Positions 1 through 5,579 of a stretch of 5,819 nt of DNA are shown in pieces. The DNA comes from Planococcaceae bacterium UBA3378 (lineage in GTDB: Bacteria > Bacillota > Bacilli > Bacillales_A > Planococcaceae): the NCBI GenBank assembly GCA_002359075.1, contig DEQA01000294.1, positions 1 through 5,819 on the forward strand, in the 5' to 3' direction. The stretch's first letter is position 1. Each line of letters begins with the position of its first letter. The notes below the pieces were generated by a model. That model ran no database searches, was not told the origin of the DNA, and saw only the letters and a list, made by a program, of their open reading frames with translations. Made by a program: the position numbers and the translations under genes.

Positions 1-25
1 TCATAGGATTTTACTGGTTTTTTAC

Positions 26-1261
26 TTAACCTTTCTTTAAAATGGCATCATAAATGCGGTATATCGTCTCCTTATAGGTGGAATCCGGCATATTCTTCAC
101 CTGCTGCCTGCTGTATACGATATCCTCGATGGCTTCCTCTTCATTGCCGACTTTATACAGGCATTCTGCACGTACAGCAATGATTTCAAACCCGGCAGAC
201 CGCTCAAGCGGGTGTGTGACGTAGGCGGGGATTTCATAATCCTTCACTTGTGATAAAGCTTCCTCATACAGTCCCTCTTTCCAATAAGCATAGGCTAGTT
301 CCTGTTTATATAACGTGCTCAGCTCGCCTTCTTCACGATTTGAATAACTCTTGATAAAATGAAGCAGCTCTTTGATTATTTGAGTATTCAATTGAAGACG
401 ATTTTCGAAGTGGGCTTTACTGTACATATAATATGTGTAGTCATAAATATTTTCCGTAAATTGTACATAGTGCTGCAGCTTTTTGAGATTTGCTTTTCCT
501 TGTTCCTTATGCTGTAACTGAATATACAGGAGGAGCTGAAAACGTAAAATTGCATCCGTTTTGTAATAGAGATTGGTTCGTTTAATAATCTCCAGAGCCT
601 TCATACAAAAGGTAGCAGCTAAAAGGTAGGCGCCTGCTGCAGCTTCGATGAGTGATTTATAATAGTAGCTATCGATTGCAATCATCGGTTCCACTACATA
701 CTCCTCTTTTTCTACCTCCCGTACGATCTCTTCTAGCAGCTCCTGCGTTTCTTTGTAGTTTCCTTGATTGATGAATGCAGCACAGATGAACAGCTGCGTT
801 TTATATTTTCTATGGGTGAGGCCGATTTGCTCATAATATGTCATGCTTTTCTCAAGAATCGGCTTTCTTATTTCCCCATAATAATAAAAATAGGATTTAC
901 TATATAGTTCGGCCAGCCTGGCTTCTTCATAACAAGTATATTGAAACGTTGATAAGAGGGGCTCGATCGTTTCCAGAATGTGTTTGTCAATAGCAGGATT
1001 GCGGTCATACGGCATGATCGTTAGTTTTTCAAATTTACTAAGTAATGTCCGGTAGTGAGCGATTTCAGCAGGGTTGATTAATTCATTCACGGGCATCGCT
1101 AATTTTTCTGCCAGCTTTTCTAATGTTGCTATAGACGGCTTTGCTTTGTTATTTTCAATTTGGCTTAGCAGACTGTAGGAGAAATCATTCCCGGCCAGCT
1201 CCTTCAATGTTAACTTCAGCTGCTTTCTTCTTTTCTTGATTTTTTCACCTAATGACCCCAT
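26..1261 (-). CDS. XRE-family HTH transcriptional regulator with TPR-like C-terminal domain
   Basis: A 411-residue DNA-binding regulator. Residues about 5-60 form an XRE/Cro-type helix-turn-helix (LTLKELAG, then SYSLLSQIENNKAKPS as the recognition region). The remaining 350 residues are helical, Tyr-rich and contain TPR-like pairs, clearest at 316-341 (ELAYAYWKEGLYEEAL) and 361-385 (AECLYKVGNEEEAI), with another likely near 155-185. Size and layout match XRE-TPR regulators, including the NprR/PlcR-like RRNPP group that binds short peptides in the TPR fold; whether this one binds a peptide is inference. The frame is open upstream to a TTG at 1279, but I chose the ATG at 1261: it has a GAGGTGAT ribosome-binding site, and the TTG directly abuts the -10 box, so it lies upstream of the expected transcript start. 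The gene is divergent from the amidohydrolase, and a palindrome in its promoter suggests autoregulation. No signal peptide or membrane segment; cytoplasmic. Confidence 0.9.
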   Translation of the reverse strand: MGSLGEKIKKRRKQLKLTLKELAGNDFSYSLLSQIENNKAKPSIATLEKLAEKLAMPVNELINPAEIAHYRTLLSKFEKLTIMPYDRNPAIDKHILETIEPLLSTFQYTCYEEARLAELYSKSYFYYYGEIRKPILEKSMTYYEQIGLTHRKYKTQLFICAAFINQGNYKETQELLEEIVREVEKEEYVVEPMIAIDSYYYKSLIEAAAGAYLLAATFCMKALEIIKRTNLYYKTDAILRFQLLLYIQLQHKEQGKANLKKLQHYVQFTENIYDYTYYMYSKAHFENRLQLNTQIIKELLHFIKSYSNREEGELSTLYKQELAYAYWKEGLYEEALSQVKDYEIPAYVTHPLERSAGFEIIAVRAECLYKVGNEEEAIEDIVYSRQQVKNMPDSTYKETIYRIYDAILKKG

Positions 1262-1265
1262 ACCT

Positions 1266-1273
1266 ATCACCTC
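1266..1273 (-). promoter_or_regulatory. Ribosome-binding site of the XRE regulator (decides the start)
   Basis: On the minus strand the bases read GAGGTGAT, an almost ideal match to the 16S rRNA 3' end, followed by AGGT and then the ATG at 1261. This placement excludes the in-frame TTG at 1279, which has no Shine-Dalgarno sequence. The predicted transcript would begin close to this site, giving a very short leader. Confidence 0.85.
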
Positions 1274-1279
1274 ATTCAA

Positions 1280-1308
1280 ATTATACCATTTTATTGAAAT
1301 TTCAAATA
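1280..1308 (-). promoter_or_regulatory. Probable SigA promoter of the XRE regulator, extended -10 type
   Basis: The minus strand carries TGGTATAAT, that is a perfect TATAAT (1285-1280) preceded by the TGn extension. The -35 region at 17-bp spacing (1303-1308, TATTTG) is poor; a TTGAAA lies only 14 bp away. Extended -10 promoters can work without a good -35. The expected start point is near 1273, right at the ribosome-binding site. The palindrome at 1294-1305 overlaps the spacer and the -35 region. Confidence 0.7.
1294..1305. promoter_or_regulatory. Perfect 12-bp palindrome, candidate operator for the XRE regulator
   Basis: TTGAAATTTCAA is a perfect inverted repeat in the divergent intergenic region. 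It covers the spacer and part of the -35 region of the regulator promoter and ends just before the likely -35 box of the amidohydrolase promoter. XRE regulators usually bind short palindromes as dimers, so this is the best operator candidate here. Binding would be expected to repress the regulator and could either activate or repress the enzyme. The sequence is AT-rich, so chance is a real alternative. Confidence 0.5.
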
Positions 1309-1335
1309 GAAAAATAATTTTAATTGTATTAAAAT
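1307..1335 (+). promoter_or_regulatory. Possible SigA promoter of the amidohydrolase gene
   Basis: TAGAAA (1307-1312, 4 of 6 to the -35 consensus) and TAAAAT (1330-1335, 5 of 6 to the -10 consensus) are separated by 17 bp, which predicts a start point near 1342 and a leader of about 20 nt. The weak -35 fits a promoter that needs an activator bound upstream, for example at the palindrome. In such AT-rich DNA other box choices are possible. Confidence 0.45.
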
Positions 1336-1349
1336 TTAGAAAAATAATT
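1307..1349. repeat. 13-bp direct repeat in the divergent promoter region
   Basis: TAGAAAAATAATT occurs at 1307-1319 and again at 1337-1349, 30 bp from start to start, close to three helical turns. The first copy overlaps the likely -35 box of the amidohydrolase promoter and the second its start point. The repeats may be protein-binding sites or simply AT-rich similarity. Confidence 0.6.
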
Positions 1350-1350
1350 C

Positions 1351-1356
1351 AGGAGG
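1351..1356 (+). promoter_or_regulatory. Ribosome-binding site of the amidohydrolase
   Basis: AGGAGG, a perfect core Shine-Dalgarno sequence, stands 6 nt before the ATG at 1363 and fixes that start. It predicts strong translation once the gene is transcribed. Confidence 0.9.
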
Positions 1357-1362
1357 AATAAA

Positions 1363-2688
1363 ATGTATACTGTATTAAGAAATGGTTATGTTTTCAATGA
1401 AGAATCAGGGCTTTTTAGCAGAAAAGATATTTTAGTAAATGATACACGTATCATAGAAGTTGCCGATCAAATTTCATTGCGGGCCACATATGAAGTGCTG
1501 GATTGTCAAAATAAATGGATCATTCCCGGGTTAATCGATATGCATGTACACATTAAGCATAATTTTGCGCCTTTTTTTACAGCTGCAGGTATTACGACTG
1601 TGCGCAATACAGCGGGCAGTGTGATAGAACTGGTGGATTTGCTTATTGAAAATCCGCAGGGAATCCATCCGCGTGTCATTTCAGCAGACCGTATGATTGA
1701 TGGTCCTCCAGGGCTGTGGGGTGATACAAGTCCTTATAATTTCAATACAGATGACGAAAATGAAGCGCGCCGGGAGGTAAGAAGGCAAGTTAAAGAAGGG
1801 GCGGAATTCATAAAGGTGTACGGCTGGCTACGCAAAAATGTGATGGAAGCTGTAGTCGATGAAGCGAGGAAATATAGCAAGGAGGTCAGCTGTGATTTAC
1901 TGCATGCCAGTGCAGTGACTGCCGTTGACGCAGCAAATATAGGGATTAAATGGAATGAGCACTGCTCCGGTATTGTGCAGGCAATCTTCCCGGAATGGTC
2001 GATGAAAGCTGAACAGCAAGTGTGGGATACGATCGATTGGGAGCACCCTGACGAAGAGAAAATCCGGGAAGTATGCGAGGTTCTTTTAAATAAAGGTGTA
2101 ATTCTTTGTCCGACAATGACTATTTTTGATCAAGCCAGATTATTAAATGATTATTGGAAGCCAGATCATCTGGTCATACAAAAAATAGCGGATAATAAAG
2201 GTTTAATGGATCAGTGGAATCAAATGCTCAGTTATCAAGCTGCATTAAAGGACTCCGGGCTGCAGCATGCTTATACGAAAAAAATTGCGCATGTTTATCA
2301 TAAAATGGGCGGTCTGGTCGTTACCGGTACAGATACACCGGCAGGGATTTTTACTTATCCCGGCATGGCGTTACACCGGGAGCTTGAGCTGTTTGTAGAA
2401 AGCGGGTTTACTGAGGCAGAAGCATTGCAGGCAGCGACAATTCATGCAGCAAACGCACTCGGACGAAATGATATAGGACGTATTCGAGACAATACACTGG
2501 CTGATCTTGTCGTGCTGAACGGAAACCCTCTAAAGAATATTGACCATACAAAAGATATTGATTTTGTAGTTAAAGGGGGGAAATGCATGACCTACGATAC
2601 TATTTTTCCGCAGTTAATGACACAAGAAGAACAACAGGCATTTCACGAGGACTTGATGCGTAAATTTGAAGACCACCAATTGTTATAA
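1363..2688 (+). CDS. Metal-dependent amidohydrolase (imidazolonepropionase/prolidase-like)
   Basis: A 441-residue cytoplasmic hydrolase of the amidohydrolase superfamily. The N-terminal beta-sandwich part (1-50) leads to the metal motif D59-M-H61-V-H63 after IIPGLI. K151 in GAEFIKVY is the expected carboxylated bridging lysine. H181 (LLHAS) and H200 (NEHCSG) are the further metal histidines, and D324 in TGTDTP is the catalytic/ligand aspartate. The C-terminal AATIHAANALGRNDIGRI and LADLVVLNGNPL segments are typical of the family, and the length is normal. This points to an intact binuclear enzyme acting on a cyclic amide, peptide or similar C-N bond. The substrate cannot be read from sequence; members include imidazolonepropionases, Xaa-Pro/Xaa-Arg dipeptidases and xenobiotic hydrolases. 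No other hut genes are beside it, so a histidine-degradation role is not supported. It is monocistronic here and divergent from the XRE-TPR regulator, which probably controls it. Confidence 0.9.
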   Translation: MYTVLRNGYVFNEESGLFSRKDILVNDTRIIEVADQISLRATYEVLDCQNKWIIPGLIDMHVHIKHNFAPFFTAAGITTVRNTAGSVIELVDLLIENPQGIHPRVISADRMIDGPPGLWGDTSPYNFNTDDENEARREVRRQVKEGAEFIKVYGWLRKNVMEAVVDEARKYSKEVSCDLLHASAVTAVDAANIGIKWNEHCSGIVQAIFPEWSMKAEQQVWDTIDWEHPDEEKIREVCEVLLNKGVILCPTMTIFDQARLLNDYWKPDHLVIQKIADNKGLMDQWNQMLSYQAALKDSGLQHAYTKKIAHVYHKMGGLVVTGTDTPAGIFTYPGMALHRELELFVESGFTEAEALQAATIHAANALGRNDIGRIRDNTLADLVVLNGNPLKNIDHTKDIDFVVKGGKCMTYDTIFPQLMTQEEQQAFHEDLMRKFEDHQLL

Positions 2689-2863
2689 ATGTTCACCGGC
2701 ACTACTATAAAGTTAAGAGAGAAAAAGATCCTTGCAGGAATAAGTTTGTGAAGTATTCAGTTATAGTGAAAATGAATGTGTTAAAAAATGGGTATAGAGG
2801 AAATGAAAGCTTTTTTAAAAGAGTTGGGTAAGTAATTTGATTGCGTTTTTTTATAGAACAGCT
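2689..2863. other. Intergenic stretch after the amidohydrolase, no gene supported
   Basis: No convincing terminator hairpin follows the amidohydrolase stop. Only very short reading frames exist: 19 codons from the ATG at 2772 and 10 codons from the ATG at 2803. Neither has a well-placed ribosome-binding site. The first encodes VLKNGY near its start, loosely like the start of the amidohydrolase; see findings. Confidence 0.6.
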
Positions 2864-2951
2864 AGCCGCTAGAGGTGCAGCGCCCATATTGATATACCTC
2901 AATCTACTAAAAGGGGCGTTTTCGGAAAGTACAGCTATTTTCGGGGCGGCT
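2864..2951. other. GC-rich nested inverted-repeat element (structured RNA or interspersed repeat)
   Basis: Three nested or adjacent stems can be drawn by hand. The outer is 2864-2870 with 2945-2951 (AGCCGCT/GGCGGCT, one wobble). The middle is 2879-2885 with 2914-2920 (AGCGCCC/GGGCGTT, one wobble). The inner is 2888-2892 with 2899-2903 (ATTGA/TCAAT, 6-nt loop). The plus strand continues as CTTTTACTTT, a broken T tract, so it could be a weak terminator for the amidohydrolase. It could also be a leader RNA of the kinase or a short dispersed palindromic repeat. It matches no riboswitch class that I recognise. An open frame runs across it on each strand (2841-3047 plus, starting at TTG; 2705-3031 minus), but neither has a ribosome-binding site or a recognisable domain. 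Confidence 0.5.
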
Positions 2952-3073
2952 CTTTTACTTTGTATGATGCGGGATATGCGTTTACTGCATGAGTATATAG
3001 AAAAAATCATTTTCAACGCAAAGTCCAGCAATCAAATGATAGAATAAACACAAGCGACATGATGTTAAATAAC

Positions 3074-3123
3074 AGGAAGCAATTTTATATAGACTGATAT
3101 TTAAATATGGTTGATTGCTTCTT
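3074..3123 (+). promoter_or_regulatory. Leader hairpin upstream of the histidine kinase
   Basis: AGGAAGCAAT (3074-3083) pairs with ATTGCTTCTT (3114-3123) over 10 bp with one wobble. It encloses a 30-nt AT-rich loop that itself contains a perfect 12-bp palindrome, ATATTTAAATAT (3097-3108). The right arm runs into a pyrimidine-rich tract. It lies 15-25 nt before the kinase ribosome-binding site, so it may be an attenuator, an mRNA stabiliser or a DNA operator. It overlaps the alternative TTG start at 3111, which argues against that start. Confidence 0.5.
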
Positions 3124-3147
3124 CTTATTCTATGACTGGTGATGATT

Positions 3148-3151
3148 GGGG
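3148..3151 (+). promoter_or_regulatory. Weak ribosome-binding site of the histidine kinase
   Basis: GGGG stands 7 nt before the ATG at 3159, with GGTGAT at 3138-3143 further upstream, at a longer than usual distance. The match is only partial, but neither the in-frame ATG at 3132 nor the TTG at 3111 has a better one. Translation is probably modest. Confidence 0.5.
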
Positions 3152-3158
3152 TTTTTAT

Positions 3159-5282
3159 ATGAAAAAAGAGCAGACAAGATATTTTCGGCTTGCCAATATA
3201 ACTAAAGTAATCAATACAAATTTGGAGCTTCGGGAAGTTTTGCAGCATGTAACAACGGCGATCTCCGAGGAAATTGTTCAATGTGATGCGGTAGGAATTT
3301 ATCTGCCCCAGGGTGACGGAACCTTCAGAGGCTTTGCCGGAAAGCCGGAAGCGATAAACGGACAGACATTGGATATGCAGATAATCAATCCTGCAGAGGA
3401 TATGCTCGTAAAAGAAGTAATTGAGACAGGAAAAACAATTTATATTCATGATACTTCGCAGGACGACAGGCCGGATGACAGGCCGGTGGAAGACTTCAAG
3501 GTGAAATCCATACTAGCACTGCCTATCTCCGTAGAAAAAGAGCTGTTTGGGCTTGTTTTTCTATTTAACTATGGAACGCCGATGGATTTAACAGCGCTGG
3601 AAATCCAAAGTGTGGAAGCATATGTAAATATGGCGGCGGTCGCCATTCGAAACGCTAATATTGTGAAGGAGCAGAAACGGCTTATCGACGAGAAGCAGCT
3701 GCTGCTTGATATAACACGTGATCTTTCCATGTGCTCCACCATGCAGGAAGGGCTGGATAAGTGTTTTTTCTATTTGGGCAAACTGCTGAATAATGATAAT
3801 TTAGTAGCGTATCTGTTAGAGCCGGTAAATAGAAAAATCATCAGAAGCGGGAAGCTGAATACAGAAAGTGATTGGACAGAGGTCAATTGGGCTGATACAC
3901 ACGAAGAGATTGACCAAACGTTTCGTCCCCTTATTCAAGAAGTAATTGATTCGAAAGCCGGTATTTTCATTGAAGACGTATTTGCAGATGAGCGGCTCAA
4001 TCACGAAGTATGCCGTTTCGTTCAGTTAAACAGTCTGTTAATTATGCCTTTTATAGCATTAGGTGAAGTGCTAGGTATTATCGTTGTTGTTAACTGGGCA
4101 GGAAACGATCCGAAGCTTATGGGACCCAAGCTGAAACTGGCCCAATCGCTTGTCGATACGACAGCTGCCTCCATAGCGAATTTACTCCAGATGGACAAAC
4201 TCGAAAATACCGTCCAAGAGAGAACAAGGGAGCTCGCATCAACCAATGAAAAGCTGACAAGTGTGATTGAAAGCATTAGAGACGGCTTTATTGCGCTGGA
4301 TAAAGAATGGAGATATACCATTATTAATAAACATCATCATTTGCCTAAAAATAAAACAGTACAAGAGGTGCTGGGGCGCAATATGTGGGACATCTATCCA
4401 GAGGCTGTTGGGACGACTATTTACGATAATTTTCTGGAGGCAATGGAAAAAAGGCTGCCGGTTAATTTTGAAATCCAATCTATTTATGAAGACTGTTGGT
4501 ATGAGGTAGCGGCGTATCCTTATGAGGACGGTATTTGCTGCCTGTTTAAAAATATTACAGAAAAGAAAAAATACGAGAAGGAACTAAAAAGGTTATCCGG
4601 TCTTGAATTGATCGCCCAGATGGCAGCCGGTATCAGCCATGAGATCCGGAATCCGATGACAACGGTAAGAGGCTTCATGCAGCTATTACAGGAAAATAAA
4701 GACTTTAAATCATACAGCAGCTACTTTGATTTAATGATTGAGGAGATTGACCGGGCAAATTCGATCATTACTGAATTTCTTTCGATGGGAAGAACAAGAA
4801 CAACCGACCTGCAAATGCTCGATTTAAACTCGGTTATTCAGGACATTGCACCGCTGATTATGATTGATGCCTTTAATCAAGATAAAAATGTCCAGGTTGA
4901 TACAAAGGAAACCTCGCCATTGCTTTTAAATCCAAGTGAAATAAGACAGTTAGTCATCAATCTGTCCCGAAATGGGTTGGAGGCAATGAGCAAGGGAGAG
5001 ATGTTATCGATTAAAACCTATAGCGAAGGCAGCGACTGTGTAGTAGTAGAGATCCATAATGAAGGAAAAGGAATTAACCCGGAAGTGCTGGAAAAAATGG
5101 GCACTCCCTTTTTCACAACAAAGGATAATGGTACCGGTCTTGGATTAGGAGTTTGCTACGGCATTGCCGCCCGTCACGGTGCAAAAATTGAAGTCGATAC
5201 GGGAGCAAAAGGGACTACGTTTTTTGTGAAGTTTCCTGTTGGAAATACCGATACCGGACGAAAAGTAGAAATAATGGAGTAG
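3159..5282 (+). CDS. Soluble GAF-GAF-PAS sensor histidine kinase
   Basis: A 707-residue cytoplasmic kinase with no membrane segment. The order is GAF1 about 20-165, GAF2 about 180-345, a coiled coil about 345-370 (LENTVQERTRELAS), PAS about 365-468, HisKA about 480-545 and HATPase_c about 590-695. The phospho-acceptor is H494 in GISHEIRNP. The N box has N605 (NLSRNGLEAM), the G1 box is NEGKGI at 634-639, and the F and G2 boxes are PFFTTK and GTGLGLG. H, N and G2 boxes look intact, so autophosphorylation is expected; the G1 aspartate is replaced by N634. GAF and PAS domains bind small ligands, haem or flavin in other proteins; the signal here is unknown. The HEIRNPMTTVRGFMQLL stretch resembles sporulation-type kinases. 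No response regulator is adjacent. I prefer the ATG at 3159; an open frame reaches TTG 3111 and would add 16 residues. It appears monocistronic, ending before a hairpin. Confidence 0.9.
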   Translation: MKKEQTRYFRLANITKVINTNLELREVLQHVTTAISEEIVQCDAVGIYLPQGDGTFRGFAGKPEAINGQTLDMQIINPAEDMLVKEVIETGKTIYIHDTSQDDRPDDRPVEDFKVKSILALPISVEKELFGLVFLFNYGTPMDLTALEIQSVEAYVNMAAVAIRNANIVKEQKRLIDEKQLLLDITRDLSMCSTMQEGLDKCFFYLGKLLNNDNLVAYLLEPVNRKIIRSGKLNTESDWTEVNWADTHEEIDQTFRPLIQEVIDSKAGIFIEDVFADERLNHEVCRFVQLNSLLIMPFIALGEVLGIIVVVNWAGNDPKLMGPKLKLAQSLVDTTAASIANLLQMDKLENTVQERTRELASTNEKLTSVIESIRDGFIALDKEWRYTIINKHHHLPKNKTVQEVLGRNMWDIYPEAVGTTIYDNFLEAMEKRLPVNFEIQSIYEDCWYEVAAYPYEDGICCLFKNITEKKKYEKELKRLSGLELIAQMAAGISHEIRNPMTTVRGFMQLLQENKDFKSYSSYFDLMIEEIDRANSIITEFLSMGRTRTTDLQMLDLNSVIQDIAPLIMIDAFNQDKNVQVDTKETSPLLLNPSEIRQLVINLSRNGLEAMSKGEMLSIKTYSEGSDCVVVEIHNEGKGINPEVLEKMGTPFFTTKDNGTGLGLGVCYGIAARHGAKIEVDTGAKGTTFFVKFPVGNTDTGRKVEIME

Positions 5283-5316
5283 GGATGCTTACCATAAATG
5301 AAGTAGCCTTAAGCGA

Positions 5317-5350
5317 AAACCGTCTGATTGCCACGGCATTCAGGCGGTTT
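5317..5350 (+). terminator. Probable terminator hairpin of the histidine kinase
   Basis: AAACCGTCTGA (5317-5327) pairs with TCAGGCGGTTT (5340-5350) over 11 bp with one wobble. Inner TGC/GCA pairs extend it after a T-T mismatch. It begins 35 nt after the kinase stop. The right arm ends in TTT but is followed by GGTCTATTG rather than a long T tract. On the minus strand the hairpin is followed by TTTTCGCTT, so it may also stop transcription from the opposite direction. Confidence 0.65.
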
Positions 5351-5579
5351 GGTCTATTGTCCATTGTATATTGATAATGACGTACTTGAAAAAAATTATT
5401 AAAAACTAAGAGCTTTACTACATTGTTCTTTAAAGTTATTTACTTATTAATTGAACTCACGCCCTAAATAGTTTAAGTATGATACTTCACAAACTAATTT
5501 TAATTATTACATCAGCAAAAGCCGTCTAAACGATTGCTCTATACTTCTACTGTTGTTCCTTTTGTTTAATAAAAAGAAC
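5351..5579. other. AT-rich intergenic stretch between convergent genes, no gene supported
   Basis: About 230 bp with no supported reading frame on either strand, located between the 3' ends of the kinase and the HAD gene. It contains a 13-bp palindrome (5475-5487), a partial second copy of the left arm of the kinase terminator (about 5515-5541) and one arm of a distant inverted repeat (5482-5495). Composition falls towards that of the HAD fragment. Confidence 0.6.
5475..5487. repeat. 13-bp palindrome, AAGTAT-G-ATACTT
   Basis: A perfect 6-bp inverted repeat around a single G, flanked by GTTT (5471-5474) and AAAC (5491-5494) that could extend the pairing after a 3-nt bulge. The one-base loop makes it better suited to being a DNA-binding site than an RNA hairpin. 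It is not near any recognised promoter in the window. Confidence 0.45.

Noticed and set aside
1363..2688. Naming the amidohydrolase hutI (imidazolonepropionase)
   Set aside because: It shares the superfamily fold and motifs, but no other histidine-utilisation gene is present and the substrate-specific residues cannot be judged by eye.
2705..3031. A 108-codon minus-strand frame across the intergenic region
   Set aside because: It overlaps the folded element and has no ribosome-binding site near its start and no recognisable domain; its composition looks like translated non-coding DNA.
3040..3045. TAGAAT as a SigA -10 box for the kinase
   Set aside because: Five of six match the consensus, but no acceptable -35 box lies 16-18 bp upstream and there is no TGn extension.
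2841..3047. A 68-codon plus-strand frame starting at TTG
   Set aside because: No ribosome-binding site and no recognisable domain, and it crosses the inverted-repeat element, which would by itself create odd open frames. A genuine small protein cannot be fully excluded.
3072..3101. SigH-like promoter (ACAGGAAGC, 12 bp, ACTGATATT) before the kinase
   Set aside because: The AGGA core and the spacing fit, but the GAAT core of the -10 is broken (GATA) and the site overlaps the hairpin stem. Too weak to call.
3111..3158. Longer kinase starts at TTG 3111 or ATG 3132
   Set aside because: Neither has a Shine-Dalgarno sequence and the TTG lies in the right side of the leader hairpin. The ATG at 3159 sits 7 nt after GGGG.
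4022..4509. Open frames inside the kinase gene on both strands
   Set aside because: They are fully within a long gene with clear GAF, PAS and kinase domains, and they show no domain of their own.
5515..5545. Terminator for the HAD gene on the minus strand
   Set aside because: Only short, broken pairings (AGCAA/TTGCT around CGT/ACG) can be drawn, and no T tract follows.
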